Of a stretch of 64,000 nt of DNA, positions 45,438-56,269 are shown one piece after another. Under the pieces are notes generated by a model. That model saw nothing but the letters and a program-made list of their open reading frames with translations, searched no databases and was not told where the DNA came from. Location: NCBI RefSeq assembly GCF_029637705.1, contig NZ_CP121252.1, forward strand, positions 1,302,001 through 1,366,000. The letters run 5' to 3'. The stretch is from Citricoccus muralis (lineage in GTDB: Bacteria > Actinomycetota > Actinomycetes > Actinomycetales > Micrococcaceae). How positions within the stretch are numbered: the first letter of the stretch is position 1; every line of letters starts with the position of its first letter. The translations under genes were made by a program, and so were the position numbers.

Positions 45438-46645
45438 AGGTCTATCTCCTCCTGATGCTGATGGCAGCTCTGATGAGCTTCGTCATCACGCCTGCCGTGC
45501 GGGTGATCGGCGTTCGCGGCCGGGTCTACACCCCGCGGCGGAAACGCGATATGCACCGCGAGCCGATCCCTAAACTCGGGGGAGTGGCGATGGCGGCCGC
45601 GGTGTTGGGCGGGCTTTGTATCGCCGGAACCATTCCCTTTCTTGACGGCATCTTCATGAACCCGGATCCCATTCGCGGATTGCTGGTGGCGCTGCTGATC
45701 ATCATCGTGGTCGGCGTCGCCGATGACCTCTGGGATTTGCACTGGACCATGAAACTGGCCGGCCAGGTCAGCGCCGGGCTCATGGTGGCCCTGGGCGGAA
45801 TCCGCGTCGAAGCTATGCCCGTGGGGTGGATTCCCGTCGGGAATGAAGCCGCGCAAATCATTCTTACCGTGTTCGTGGTGGTGCTGACCATGAACGCCTT
45901 CAACTTTATCGACGGTCTCGACGGACTCGCCGCTGGTGTTGCGGTGATCGGCGGCTCGGCCTTCTTCCTGTACAGCTATCTGCTCACCCGCACGATCAAT
46001 GCCTACGACTACTCCAATATGGCCACCATGCTGATGGCACTACTGGTGGGTGCCTGCGCCGGATTCTTGCCGCATAACTTCCAACCCGCGCGTATCTTCA
46101 TGGGTGAGGTGGGCGCCCTGCTCATCGGTCTGCTGATGGCTACCGCGGCCGTCGCAGTCACCGCTGATGTGGGTGCCCTGGCCGGGTTCCGTTTCCGGAA
46201 CGTGCCTGCCTATATGCCGATTCTGTTGCCCCTGGCCGTCATGCTGCTGCCGCTGCTCGATCTGCTGATGGCGGTGATCCGCCGCACCGCACGACGCAGT
46301 AGTCCGTTCTCTGCGGACCGCGGGCACATTCACCACAAACTCGTCGACGGCGGCTACACCCATCGTCAGGCGGTGTTGCTGCTATACCTGTGGGCTTTTG
46401 TGGTCGCCTACGGTGTGGTTGCTCTGAACTACTTCCGATCCGACGTGGTGCTCATCGTCATCGGTGTCGCGTTGGTGGCCATGCTCGTGTTGACCCTGTG
46501 GCCGTGGATCGTGCGCCGGCTGTACTACCGAAAATTGCGGCAGTTACGCGCCGCCCGAGCCGCCAAAACGGCCCAGCTGTTGGATGCTGAACAAGCGTCT
46601 TTGACCAAGACGGAACAACGGAGAGTGACCCGTGAAAGACAATAA
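45434..46645 (+). CDS. wecA: undecaprenyl-phosphate GlcNAc-1-phosphate transferase (WecA/MraY family)
   Basis: Polyprenol-phosphate sugar-1-phosphate transferase starting cell-wall glycopolymer synthesis; in mycobacteria the homologue starts the arabinogalactan linker. 403 residues, about 11 membrane segments. IPKLGGVAMAA, VVGVADDLWDL (DD motif), NAFNFIDGLDGLAAG and the cytosolic RGHIHHKLVDGGYTHRQAV (HIHH) loop are conserved. ATG 45434 overlaps tsaC. The basic/coiled C-terminal tail (about 370-403) extends over the atpI start. Confidence 0.92.
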   Translation: MKVYLLLMLMAALMSFVITPAVRVIGVRGRVYTPRRKRDMHREPIPKLGGVAMAAAVLGGLCIAGTIPFLDGIFMNPDPIRGLLVALLIIIVVGVADDLWDLHWTMKLAGQVSAGLMVALGGIRVEAMPVGWIPVGNEAAQIILTVFVVVLTMNAFNFIDGLDGLAAGVAVIGGSAFFLYSYLLTRTINAYDYSNMATMLMALLVGACAGFLPHNFQPARIFMGEVGALLIGLLMATAAVAVTADVGALAGFRFRNVPAYMPILLPLAVMLLPLLDLLMAVIRRTARRSSPFSADRGHIHHKLVDGGYTHRQAVLLLYLWAFVVAYGVVALNYFRSDVVLIVIGVALVAMLVLTLWPWIVRRLYYRKLRQLRAARAAKTAQLLDAEQASLTKTEQRRVTRERQ

Positions 46646-47033
46646 GCACGGCTGGTGGGGCATCCTGCGTGACGCAGCAATCTGGAGCCTGGCGGGGGTA
46701 GCCATCACCGCCATCGTTTTTGCCGTCCTCCAGGGCGGTGCGGCCGTTGCCTCCGTGGCCGTGGGTGGTCTGGCCATCATCGTGTTGTCGTCACTGACCC
46801 TTGTGGGAATTGCCGCCGTCTGGCGACAGCACCGCAACGCCGCTGTTCCCCTGGCGATGGGGTTGTTCATCCTGAAGATTGTGCTCTTTGGCATGGCTCT
46901 CACCATGATTCCGGCACCAGGCTGGCTCGAAACCGTTCCGGCGGCCATTGGAGCGATCGTCGCCATCGTGGCGTGGCAAGCCGGGGAAGTGCTTGCGTTC
47001 GCGCGAACGCGCCATCAGCTCTACAATGTGTAG
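46632..47033 (+). CDS. atpI: AtpI-like small membrane protein
   Basis: 133 residues with four hydrophobic segments (AAIWSLAGVAITAIVFAVL, AVGGLAIIVLSSLTLVGIAAV, AVPLAMGLFILKIVLFGMALTMI, VPAAIGAIVAIVAWQAGEVLAF). Topology, length and position before atpB fit the poorly conserved AtpI/subunit I, linked to c-ring assembly or Mg2+ handling. GTG 46632 lies 14 bp inside wecA, with GGAGAG upstream. A perfect 16-bp palindrome (46995-47010) lies in its last codons. Confidence 0.75.
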   Translation: MKDNKHGWWGILRDAAIWSLAGVAITAIVFAVLQGGAAVASVAVGGLAIIVLSSLTLVGIAAVWRQHRNAAVPLAMGLFILKIVLFGMALTMIPAPGWLETVPAAIGAIVAIVAWQAGEVLAFARTRHQLYNV

Positions 47034-47314
47034 AAAAGAACCAACCTGGTTCTCTTTGATCGAATCCTCGTGATCCGCGCACCGCGCGATACTTCGGATC
47101 CATTGGTGACCCTCAATAACCTTCAGATCCGAAACAAATAGGAAAATCTTCCTGACGAAACTGGTCTCAAGACAACGTGGAGCCCCAGTGTTTGGTAGGG
47201 TGAACGAGGATCAAATACGACATCGTCGAGGCTTTGGTTCATCCGTGCCAGCTTGCTCGCTACCTCCTGCTCATGATGAGGGGAAGAGTCGCGAAGACTG
47301 TAGAGAGGAAAAGC
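47034..47314 (+). other. atpI-atpB intergenic region
   Basis: 281 bp without a gene. AGAACCA-acc-TGGTTCT followed by CTTTGA (47037-47058) may be a weak terminator or attenuator. TTCGGATC (47093-47100) and GATCCGAA (47126-47133) form an inverted repeat with a 25-nt loop. A promoter for the main atp operon is expected downstream, but no clear pair of hexamers was found. Confidence 0.4.
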
Positions 47315-48127
47315 GTGCTTCCGCTCCTGCTCGCCAGCTCCACCACCGACGGTGGCTTCTCCGCCCCCACGATCAGCGAAACCCATCTTCCGGAAATCAT
47401 TCCGTGGGCAGCCGAATGGGGCACCGGTTTCGGTAAGCAGATGCTGATGATCATCCTCTCGGTGATCCTCATCTCCGCGTTCTTCATGATCGCGATGCGC
47501 AAGCCCAACCTCGTTCCCGGCAAGATTCAGTGGTTGGCTGAGTCAGGCTACGCATTCGTGCGTAACTCCATCGCCCGGGACATCATCGGTGAGAAGCAAT
47601 TCAAGGCCTGGGTGCCGTTGCTCTTCGGACTGTTCTTCTTCGTCCTTCTGAACAACCTCTTCGGAGCGATTCCGTTCCTTCAGCTGCCGAGCTTCTCTCA
47701 TGCCGGCGCTGCCTACGCCCTGGCCGTGATCGTCTACATCATCTGGATCGGCGTCGGTGTCCGTCACCATGGCATCAAGTACTTCAAGCTGGCTGTTGTA
47801 CCTTCCGGTGTTCCCGGCTGGATCCTCCCGCTGCTGGTGCCGCTGGAGATCATCTCGAATTTCATCGTCCGTCCGCTTACGCATTCCCTGCGTCTGATGG
47901 CCACCATGCTCTCGGGCCACATGATCGTGATGCTGGCTGGCTCGGGCGCCGCCTACCTGATCACCGAATCTGGAAGCCTTGCCATGCAGGGAACCGGTGT
48001 GCTCGTGATCATCGGCTCGGTGGCCCTGTACTTCCTGGAACTGCTGATCATGTACCTCCAGGCTTTCGTCTTCACCCTGTTGACTGCGATCTACATTCAG
48101 GGTGCTCTAGCGGCCAACGACCACTAG
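47315..48127 (+). CDS. atpB: ATP synthase Fo subunit a
   Basis: Proton-channel subunit, 270 residues from GTG 47315 (GAGAGGA six bases upstream). Six membrane segments. The essential Arg is in LTHSLRLMATMLSGHMIV, and LELLIMYLQAFVFTLLTAIYI closes the channel half. Alternative in-frame ATGs at 47273/47276 lack a ribosome site. First of the conserved atpBEFHAGDC block. Confidence 0.95.
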   Translation: MLPLLLASSTTDGGFSAPTISETHLPEIIPWAAEWGTGFGKQMLMIILSVILISAFFMIAMRKPNLVPGKIQWLAESGYAFVRNSIARDIIGEKQFKAWVPLLFGLFFFVLLNNLFGAIPFLQLPSFSHAGAAYALAVIVYIIWIGVGVRHHGIKYFKLAVVPSGVPGWILPLLVPLEIISNFIVRPLTHSLRLMATMLSGHMIVMLAGSGAAYLITESGSLAMQGTGVLVIIGSVALYFLELLIMYLQAFVFTLLTAIYIQGALAANDH

Positions 48128-48314
48128 TTTCCGAAGCCGGGTGTCACCCCTGCGGTGCATTGGGCCTCGATACAACTGAAAAGCTCTGTCGCTCTGCTTG
48201 CAGATCGACGAAGGTGAGTTCAACACCCACCAATCTTCTCGGGCCGGTACCCTCCGGAATCTGCCGGGAATACCTCCGCAACCTGCCGAACATCGGCATC
48301 TTGAAAGGAACACC

Positions 48315-48530
48315 ATGGAACTGCACGGTTCACTGAACATGATCGGCTACGGCCTGGCATCCATCGGCTCCGCCATCGGCGTGGGTCTGATCTTCGCTGC
48401 TTACATCAACGGCGTTGCACGTCAGCCTGAGGCACAGCGCATCCTGCAGCCGATCGCCCTGCTGGGCTTCGCTCTGGCAGAAGCACTGGCCATCCTTGGC
48501 CTGGTGTTCGCCTTCGTTATCGGCGCCTGA
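48315..48530 (+). CDS. atpE: ATP synthase Fo subunit c
   Basis: 71-residue proteolipid hairpin forming the rotor ring. Helix 1 is [26 protein letters not shown] with a Gly-rich face, the polar loop is ARQPE (35-39), and helix 2 carries the proton-binding Glu56 in FALAEALAI. Glu rather than Asp and no sodium-binding Gln/Ser pattern favour protons. ATG 48315 follows GAAAGGAA; the open upstream codons are not part of the protein. This subunit is the bedaquiline target in mycobacteria. Confidence 0.97.
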   Translation: MELHGSLNMIGYGLASIGSAIGVGLIFAAYINGVARQPEAQRILQPIALLGFALAEALAILGLVFAFVIGA

Positions 48531-48602
48531 CACAACGGCCATCCACGGTCGAGTTCGCTCGGCCACCCATGACTGGAAATTCACCTAAAGGATGGTTGAT
48601 TC

Positions 48603-49178
48603 ATGATCAGGTCTGAAATGGTCATTGCAGCCGCCGAGGGCGCCAACCCACTGATCCCCAACTGGTGGGAAGTGCTTGTCACGGCGACCGGCTTCGCTGT
48701 GCTGATGTTCATCGTGGTCAAGTTCGTCGTACCGGCACTTGAGAAGTCCTACCAGGACCGCGTCGATGCCATCGAGGGCGGACTGGAGCGTGCCGAGGCC
48801 GCTCAGGCTGAAGCAAATGCAATGAAGGCTGATTACCAGCAGCAGTTGCAGGACGCTCGCGCTGAGGCCAGCCAGGTGCGCGAGGAAGCTCGCATTGAAG
48901 CGGCCCAGATCGTTGCTGAGGCACGTGAGCGCGCGTCCGAAGAGGCGGCTCGCATCACCGAACAGGCATCGGTTCAGATTGCTGCGGAGCGCAACCAGGC
49001 TGTGTCCTCGTTGCGTACCGAGGTCGGCACGCTGGCTAGTTCTCTCGCTGCCAAGATCATCGGCGAATCCCTCGATGACGACGAGCGTTCGCGCCGTGTT
49101 GTTGATCGGTTCCTCGCAGATCTCGAGCGCGATCAGGCAGTACAGTCCACCGCTTCGAGTGCAGGTGCATCTGAGTAA
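48603..49178 (+). CDS. atpF: ATP synthase Fo subunit b
   Basis: Peripheral stalk, 191 residues. One N-terminal membrane helix (WWEVLVTATGFAVLMFIVVKFVVPAL), then a long Ala/Glu/Arg coiled coil (about 45-150) and a C-terminal delta-contact helix. ATG 48603 lies behind AAAGGATGG. The stop shares one base with the atpH start (TAATG). Confidence 0.95.
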   Translation: MIRSEMVIAAAEGANPLIPNWWEVLVTATGFAVLMFIVVKFVVPALEKSYQDRVDAIEGGLERAEAAQAEANAMKADYQQQLQDARAEASQVREEARIEAAQIVAEARERASEEAARITEQASVQIAAERNQAVSSLRTEVGTLASSLAAKIIGESLDDDERSRRVVDRFLADLERDQAVQSTASSAGASE

Positions 49179-49990
49179 TGGCTGGAGCATCACGCGATTC
49201 ATTGGCACAGGTCAAGACTGAGGCCGAACAGGCGCTGTCGACCGGAGGCATCGAACTGTCCGAGCAGCTCTTTGCAGCGTTGGCAGTGATAGACGACAAC
49301 GGTTCGTTGCGGCGTTCACTGACGGACCCCACGTGGGAACCGGCGAAGCGCCGTGCTCTGGCGGCACAGGTTTTCGGTGCGCACGTGAGTGACGCCACTC
49401 GTCAGGTACTGGAGGCAGCTGTCGCTGCCCGGTGGTCTCACGAGCGCGACCTCGGCGATGCACTGGAGCACCTGGCTGTGCTGGCTGCGGCTGGTGCCGC
49501 TGAACGTGGCGGTCTTGACGGGTTGAAGAATCTGGTAGCCGAGCTGCTGGGTTTCCGTACCGCTGTGGAGTCCTCCCACGACGTTCAGCGTGCACTGACG
49601 GAGCAACAGGCACCCGCTAGCGCACGTGGTGATCTTGCTGTGCGTCTGCTGCCCGCGTCCGCAAGCCCGGAAGCCCAGCTCTTGGTTCGCCAGGCAACGG
49701 AGCACCCACGCGGAGCTAAGCCGGTCGACCTCGTCCGCCGCTTTGCTGACGTGATCTCCGATCGCCAGCGTCGCTGGATCGCTGATGTTACTGTCGCGCG
49801 GCCGCTCGATAAAGCACAGCTGGAGCGTCTCGAGCGTGGGCTGTCCTCGGCATTTGGCCGGGATCTCACACTCAACGTGAACGTCGACCCCGAGCTGGTT
49901 GGTGGTATTCGGGTGCAGGTTGGCGACGACGTCGTCGACTCCTCGATCGCTACTCGACTGAACGATTTGCAACGGAAGATGGCCGGCTGA
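49178..49990 (+). CDS. atpH: ATP synthase F1 subunit delta
   Basis: Connects F1 to the stalk. 270 residues, longer than the ~180 of E. coli because of the actinobacterial N-terminal extension. The C-terminal half has VTVARPLDKAQLERLERGLSSAFGRDLTLNVNVDPELVGGIRVQVGDDVVDSS, the conserved OSCP/delta end. The middle is poorly conserved. Confidence 0.94.
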   Translation: MAGASRDSLAQVKTEAEQALSTGGIELSEQLFAALAVIDDNGSLRRSLTDPTWEPAKRRALAAQVFGAHVSDATRQVLEAAVAARWSHERDLGDALEHLAVLAAAGAAERGGLDGLKNLVAELLGFRTAVESSHDVQRALTEQQAPASARGDLAVRLLPASASPEAQLLVRQATEHPRGAKPVDLVRRFADVISDRQRRWIADVTVARPLDKAQLERLERGLSSAFGRDLTLNVNVDPELVGGIRVQVGDDVVDSSIATRLNDLQRKMAG

Positions 49991-50069
49991 CGACCGGCAC
50001 TCGAACTAGTACACATTTACGGTCATCGTGAGCCACGATGATCAACACTGAAGAGAGCAGGGACTGCAG

Positions 50070-51707
50070 ATGGCCGACTTGACCATCAACGCTGATGATG
50101 TCCGCAATGCCTTGAACGACTTCGCGGCGTCGTACGAACCCTCCGGCACCGAGCGTGTCGAGGTCGGCTACGTCGTCTCCGCAGCAGACGGTATCGCCCG
50201 TGTCGAGGGTTTGCCCTCGGTCATGGCCAACGAGCTGCTGACGTTCGCGAACGGCGTGTTCGGGCTTGCTCAGAACCTCGACCCCCGTGAAATCGGCGTC
50301 GTGGTTCTGGGTGAATTCCAGGGCATCGAAGAAGGAATGGAAGTACGCCGCACCGGAGAGGTTCTTTCCGTGCCGGTGGGCGACGGATTCATGGGTCGCG
50401 TGGTCGACCCTCTGGGTGCGCCGCTGGACAACCTTGGCCCCATCGAAGCCGAAGGACGTCGCGCACTGGAGCTGCAGGCTCCCGGCGTGACCCAGCGCAA
50501 GTCGGTTGAAGAGCCGCTGCAGACCGGGATGAAGGCTATCGACGCCATGATTCCGATCGGTCGCGGACAGCGCCAGCTGATCATTGGTGACCGTCAGACC
50601 GGTAAGACTGCCATCGCTGTCGACACCATCCTGAACCAGAAGGCCAACTGGGAGTCTGGCGATGCTTCCAAGCAGGTTCGCTGCGTGTACGTCGCTGTGG
50701 GCCAGAAGGCTTCCACCATCGCCTCGGTGCGTTCCACCCTTGAAGAGCACGGCGCCCTGGAGTACACCACCATTGTGGCTTCGCCCGCGTCCGACCCGGC
50801 CGGCTTCAAGTACTTGGCGCCCTACGCAGGCTCGGCCATCGGCCAGCACTGGATGTACGGCGGCAAGCACGTTCTGATCATCTTCGACGACCTGTCCAAG
50901 CAGGCAGAGGCTTACCGTGCGGTCTCGCTGCTTCTGCGTCGTCCTCCGGGCCGCGAGGCATACCCCGGCGACGTGTTCTACTTGCACTCCCGGTTGCTCG
51001 AGCGTTGCGCGAAGCTCTCCGATGACCTCGGCGGCGGTTCGATGACCGGTCTGCCGATCATCGAGACCAAGGCCAATGACGTATCCGCCTATATTCCGAC
51101 CAACGTCATCTCCATTACGGACGGTCAGATCTTCCTGCAGTCCGACCTCTTCAACGCCAACCAGCGTCCCGCTGTGGACGTGGGTATCTCCGTGTCCCGC
51201 GTGGGTGGTGCTGCACAGGTGAAGGCCATGAAGAAGGTCTCCGGTACGTTGAAGCTGGACCTGGCTCAGTACCGCGACATGCAGGCGTTCTCCATGTTCG
51301 CCTCCGACCTGGATCCGGCGACCCGTCGTCAGCTGGCTCGGGGTGAACGTCTGATGGAGCTGCTGAAGCAGCCCCAGTACACTCCGTACCCCGTTGAGGA
51401 GCAGGTCGTGTCGATCTGGGCTGGTTCGAAGGGCCACCTTGACGATGTGCCGGTCTCGGATGTTCTGCGCTTCGAGCGCGACTTCCTGGATCACCTGCGT
51501 CGCAAGGACATCGTGCTGGCGTCGATCGCCGATACCGGCAAGCTGGAAGATTCGACTCTGGAAGCCCTCGAGAACGAGATCTCGTCCTTCAAGAAGAATT
51601 TCCTGGCCGAAGGCGATGATCACCTGGTGCATGCAGGCCACGAAGAGCACGATGCTCTTGAGGCCGAGAATGTCACCCAGGAGAAGATCGTCAAGCAGAA
51701 GCGCTGA
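50070..51707 (+). CDS. atpA: ATP synthase F1 subunit alpha
   Basis: 545 residues. Non-catalytic nucleotide site with P-loop GDRQTGKT (173-180), [46 protein letters not shown] and [21 protein letters not shown]. The C-terminal extension (about 515-545, [26 protein letters not shown]) is the actinobacterial alpha tail that in mycobacteria suppresses ATP hydrolysis. ATG 50070 follows AGAGAGCAGGG-like sequence. Confidence 0.97.
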   Translation: MADLTINADDVRNALNDFAASYEPSGTERVEVGYVVSAADGIARVEGLPSVMANELLTFANGVFGLAQNLDPREIGVVVLGEFQGIEEGMEVRRTGEVLSVPVGDGFMGRVVDPLGAPLDNLGPIEAEGRRALELQAPGVTQRKSVEEPLQTGMKAIDAMIPIGRGQRQLIIGDRQTGKTAIAVDTILNQKANWESGDASKQVRCVYVAVGQKASTIASVRSTLEEHGALEYTTIVASPASDPAGFKYLAPYAGSAIGQHWMYGGKHVLIIFDDLSKQAEAYRAVSLLLRRPPGREAYPGDVFYLHSRLLERCAKLSDDLGGGSMTGLPIIETKANDVSAYIPTNVISITDGQIFLQSDLFNANQRPAVDVGISVSRVGGAAQVKAMKKVSGTLKLDLAQYRDMQAFSMFASDLDPATRRQLARGERLMELLKQPQYTPYPVEEQVVSIWAGSKGHLDDVPVSDVLRFERDFLDHLRRKDIVLASIADTGKLEDSTLEALENEISSFKKNFLAEGDDHLVHAGHEEHDALEAENVTQEKIVKQKR

Positions 51708-51776
51708 CGCCCGGACGGTGGCGGCTGACCGGTTCACGACAAGTCGCCGCCGTTCTGGACGAAGGAAAGGACAACC

Positions 51777-52673
51777 ATGGGAGCAGCCGATATTCGGGTG
51801 TATCGCCAGAAGATCAATTCGACCACGTCGATGCAGAAGATCTTCAAGGCGATGGAGCTCATCGCGACGTCTCGAATCACCAAGGCTCGTGCCCGCGTGA
51901 GCGCGTCGTTGCCCTACGCTAACGCGATTACGCGTGCCGTCTCGGCCGTGTCATCGCAGCAGGACATCGAGCATGTCCTCACCTCCGAGGTGGAGAACCC
52001 GCGTCGGTCGGCCGTACTGATCATGTCTTCGGACCGTGGCATGGCCGGCGCGTACTCGGCCAATATTCTCCGTCACGCCGAAGGGCTGCTGGAGAAGCTG
52101 CGCGAAGAGGGCAAAGAGCCTGAGGTCTACTTGATGGGCCGCAAGGCACAGAGCTACTTCGACTTCCGGAACCGGGAGTACAAGCAGGTCTGGACCGGTA
52201 ACACGGACAACCCGGAATTCCAGGTGGCCCGCGAAGTCGGCGAGACGTTGGTCGACGCCTTCCTCAAGGACACCGATGAGGGCGGAGTCGATGAGATCCA
52301 CGTGGTCTTCACCGAATTCCGTTCGCTGGTCACGCAGGTGCCTGCCGTCGTCCGTCTACTTCCATTGGAGGTAGTCGAGGAGGAAGTCACCGAGACGACC
52401 GAGCTGCTTCCGCTCTACCAGTACGAGCCGGATCCCGACCAGGTGCTGGATGCGCTGCTGCCGAAGTACATCGAGTCGCGCATCTTCTCGGCCATGCTGC
52501 AGGCAGCCGCATCGGAGTTGGCCAACCGTCAGCGGGCAATGAAGTCTGCCGGCGACAACGCCTCCGATCTGATCAAGGAATACACGCTGCTGATGAACAA
52601 CGCTCGTCAGGCATCCATCACCCAGGAGCTCACCGAGCTCATCGCGGGTGCGGATGCTTTGAGCGCGTCCTGA
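51777..52673 (+). CDS. atpG: ATP synthase F1 subunit gamma
   Basis: Central rotor shaft, 298 residues. N-terminal helix [32 protein letters not shown] and C-terminal helix [34 protein letters not shown] form the coiled coil; the Rossmann-like body carries [21 protein letters not shown] 51777 follows GAAAGGACAACC. Confidence 0.97.
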   Translation: MGAADIRVYRQKINSTTSMQKIFKAMELIATSRITKARARVSASLPYANAITRAVSAVSSQQDIEHVLTSEVENPRRSAVLIMSSDRGMAGAYSANILRHAEGLLEKLREEGKEPEVYLMGRKAQSYFDFRNREYKQVWTGNTDNPEFQVAREVGETLVDAFLKDTDEGGVDEIHVVFTEFRSLVTQVPAVVRLLPLEVVEEEVTETTELLPLYQYEPDPDQVLDALLPKYIESRIFSAMLQAAASELANRQRAMKSAGDNASDLIKEYTLLMNNARQASITQELTELIAGADALSAS

Positions 52674-54185
<1,512 letters not shown>

Positions 54186-54188
54186 TTC

Positions 54189-54482
54189 ATGGCTGCCAAC
54201 GAACTCGAAGTAGAGATCGTCGCTGAGGACCGTTTCGTATGGTCTGGCCCGGCTCGATCCGTTTCGGCACGCACCATCGAAGGTGAGATTGGGATTCTTC
54301 CTGGTCACACCCCGTTGCTCGCCGTTCTCGGCGACGGTGAAGTCGTGGTCGAGTCCGGAGACGGAACGGCCGTAACCGTTCGCGCCGAAGGCGGGTTCTT
54401 CTCCGTGGACAATAACCGCGTGGTGATTGCTGCCGGTGCTGCAACGCTGGAGGGTGAAGCCTCACACGGGTCTGTAGCCTGA
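54189..54482 (+). CDS. atpC: ATP synthase F1 subunit epsilon
   Basis: 97 residues. Only the beta-sandwich N-terminal domain is present (ELEVEIVAEDRFVWSGPA, GEIGILPGHTPLLAVL, GGFFSVDNNRVVIAAGAA). The two-helix inhibitory C-terminal domain of E. coli-type epsilon is almost absent, so hydrolysis control must rest elsewhere, probably on the alpha tail. Confidence 0.95.
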   Translation: MAANELEVEIVAEDRFVWSGPARSVSARTIEGEIGILPGHTPLLAVLGDGEVVVESGDGTAVTVRAEGGFFSVDNNRVVIAAGAATLEGEASHGSVA

Positions 54483-54483
54483 C

Positions 54484-54957
54484 ATGACGTCCGGGTGGTT
54501 CGTAGGAACCGTACTGAGTATCCTCGCCATCGTGGCGCTGATCGTCCTGATCGTGGGCGCAGTGCTCTGGTGGAGGAGACGTACGCTCCTACGGACCCCT
54601 GGCACGTTTAAGGCCAGATTCGTGGCTTCCCCGGATCAGATCGACTCACAGGGGCAAGGTGCCCGCGTGATCCTCTGCTACAACGAGACCACGGTAGAAC
54701 TGATGACAGTATTCTCCGTGAGTCCGTTGCCTCGCTGGACGGCTCCACGCCATCGTTTGGACATTAAGCGTCTCGGACCAGCGCGCAAAGAAGGCTGGGT
54801 CCGCGTGCGTTTAGAAGACGGTGCGAAGGCGCAGGAACTGCTCATGGATGAGATCAACGTCTCCGAATTGGCTACGTGGTTGGAGTCCGGCCCGTCCATC
54901 GGAATCGGTATCTGGCGGGATGAACCGATCCGACGGCAACGGCGTCGTTTCTTCTGA
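54484..54957 (+). CDS. DUF2550 family membrane-anchored protein
   Basis: 157 residues: an N-terminal membrane helix (VGTVLSILAIVALIVLIVGAVLWW), basic stop-transfer RRRTLLRTPGTFKARF, then a soluble domain with PRHRLDIKRLGPARKEGWVRVRL. Conserved immediately downstream of atpC across actinobacteria; function unknown. One base separates it from atpC, so it is part of the atp operon. Followed by the operon terminator. Confidence 0.88.
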   Translation: MTSGWFVGTVLSILAIVALIVLIVGAVLWWRRRTLLRTPGTFKARFVASPDQIDSQGQGARVILCYNETTVELMTVFSVSPLPRWTAPRHRLDIKRLGPARKEGWVRVRLEDGAKAQELLMDEINVSELATWLESGPSIGIGIWRDEPIRRQRRRFF

Positions 54958-55008
54958 CTCGGTCAGCCGGTGTCGGACGACCTCGGACACTCAACACACA
55001 ACTACACA

Positions 55009-55056
55009 GAAGCCGCTGGGTGAGGGAACGTGGATGGTCCCTCGCCCGGCGGCTTC
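55009..55056 (+). terminator. terminator of the atp operon
   Basis: GAAGCCGC (55009-55016) with GGTGAGGGA (55019-55027) pairs with TCCCTCGCC (55038-55046) and GGCGGCTTC-type sequence (55048-55056), broken by a small bulge. Followed by TCGTCGTTT. Confidence 0.8.
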
Positions 55057-55078
55057 GTCGTTTAGCAAAGTGCGCTCC

Positions 55079-55126
55079 TAGCCTGCTATTGCGTCAGAAG
55101 ACTAGCCCGCTACTGCGTCAGAAGAG
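55079..55126. repeat. 24-bp tandem duplication at the nucS 3' end
   Basis: Two adjacent copies, 55079-55102 and 55103-55126, differ at three positions (two T/C, one C/G). Each contains TGCGTCAGAAGA. The right copy contains the nucS stop codon and last codons; the left copy lies beyond the stop. Confidence 0.85.
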
Positions 55127-55813
55127 TCGAGCATCGGCGTCGTCAACACCGCGTAGCGCATCGTAGTCCAGCGTCACGCACCGGAAACCGCGGTCCTCGG
55201 CAAGAGTGCGGGCCTGCGGTTTGATCTGCTGTGCGGCGAACACCCCTTGGACGGGCGCCAGCAGGGGATCGCGATTCAGCAGCTCGACATAGCGGGTGAG
55301 CTGCTCCACGCCGTCGATGTCACCGCGCCGTTTCAGCTCCACGGCCACGGTGGCGCCTTCGGCATTCCGGGCCACAATATCGACCGGACCAATAGCGGTC
55401 ATGTACTCGCGGCGGACCAAGCTGTAGCCATCACCCAGGGTAGTGATCTGCTCGGCCAGCAATCGCTGCAGGTCGGCTTCCACACCGTCCTTGATCAGTC
55501 CCGGGTCCTGTCCCAGTTCGTGGGAAGAATCATGATGGGTCGCGAAAAGATGGATGATCAGTTGGTCATCGGTTTTCTGTGCGGAGACGGTCCAGACCGA
55601 CTGGACGCCTTGTCCAGATAATGCTTCATCGGGTTCAGTTTCGCGCAAGGTGGCCGGAGGGCTCATCCAGTTCAGCGGCTTGTAGGAACCGCCGTCGGAG
55701 TGCACCAGGACAGCGCCGTCTGCCTTGATCATCAACAGGCGACTTGCCCGTGGAAGATGGGCGTTGAGTCGGCCTCGATACGTCACTGAACAGTCTGCTA
55801 TCACCAATCGCAC
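55118..55813 (-). CDS. nucS: mismatch-specific endonuclease NucS/EndoMS
   Basis: Key enzyme of the MutS/MutL-independent mismatch repair of actinobacteria and archaea; cuts both strands at mismatches. 231 residues from GTG 55813 (MRLVIADC, the family N-terminus). An N-terminal dimerisation domain ([42 protein letters not shown]) precedes a RecB-like nuclease with GPVDIVARN and [19 protein letters not shown]. The terminal DADARLF resembles a sliding-clamp-binding tail. No ribosome site: TAAACT (55821-55826 on the minus strand) is seven bases upstream, so it is probably leaderless. Confidence 0.95.
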   Translation of the reverse strand: MRLVIADCSVTYRGRLNAHLPRASRLLMIKADGAVLVHSDGGSYKPLNWMSPPATLRETEPDEALSGQGVQSVWTVSAQKTDDQLIIHLFATHHDSSHELGQDPGLIKDGVEADLQRLLAEQITTLGDGYSLVRREYMTAIGPVDIVARNAEGATVAVELKRRGDIDGVEQLTRYVELLNRDPLLAPVQGVFAAQQIKPQARTLAEDRGFRCVTLDYDALRGVDDADARLF

Positions 55814-55895
55814 ACCGGAGAGTTTACCCGGTATCGGTCCTCTCCGAGTCTGCCGAGGCCGAGGGTGGGGGAAGTCGATATGCGAAAATGGTGGC

Positions 55896-56255
55896 ATGCC
55901 CCGTTCCAACCGTCCCCGCCGTTCGTCGTCGTCACGACGTCGCGGGGCCTCTCCGGACCGTGGCCAGGGGACCTCGCGTCCGGGAATGCCTGACGGGTTG
56001 AATCTGCGTCTGGGAATGGATCCCGGATACCACCACGAATCTGCCGCCGATGGGGACTGGCACGTGCGTAAGATCCCGGCCTGGCGTGCCGTGAAGGATT
56101 ACACCTGCCCGGGTTGTTTCCGTACGATCATCACTGGCCAGGCACATCTGGTGGCCTGGCGCAGTGACCATCTCTTCGGGGACGAAGCCGCCGGTGAAGA
56201 ACGCCGGCACTGGCATCTGAAATGCTGGGAGAACCGGCGTCAAGATCGCCGTTGA
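55896..56255 (+). CDS. conserved actinobacterial zinc-motif protein (often misnamed ATP/GTP-binding)
   Basis: 119 residues. The basic, Ser/Arg-rich first 30 residues look disordered. The conserved core is [32 protein letters not shown], then [14 protein letters not shown]: a CxxC ... HxxxC arrangement suggesting a zinc-binding treble-clef or HNH-like fold, though no HNH catalytic set is clear. ATG 55896; GAAAAT (55884-55889) six bases upstream suggests a leaderless transcript. Divergent from nucS. Confidence 0.75.
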   Translation: MPRSNRPRRSSSSRRRGASPDRGQGTSRPGMPDGLNLRLGMDPGYHHESAADGDWHVRKIPAWRAVKDYTCPGCFRTIITGQAHLVAWRSDHLFGDEAAGEERRHWHLKCWENRRQDRR

Positions 56256-56269
56256 GCGGTTGCCTGCGG

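Noticed and set aside
46995-47010. Perfect 16-bp palindrome GCGTTCGCGCGAACGC
   Set aside because: Lies in atpI codons for AFARTR; GC-rich repeats of this size are explained by codon choice, and no paired site was seen.
49950-51737. Long open reading frame (595 codons) antisense to atpA
   Set aside because: It mirrors the codon bias of atpA; the product is His/Leu/Val-rich with no family resemblance. High-GC coding DNA routinely leaves such frames open.
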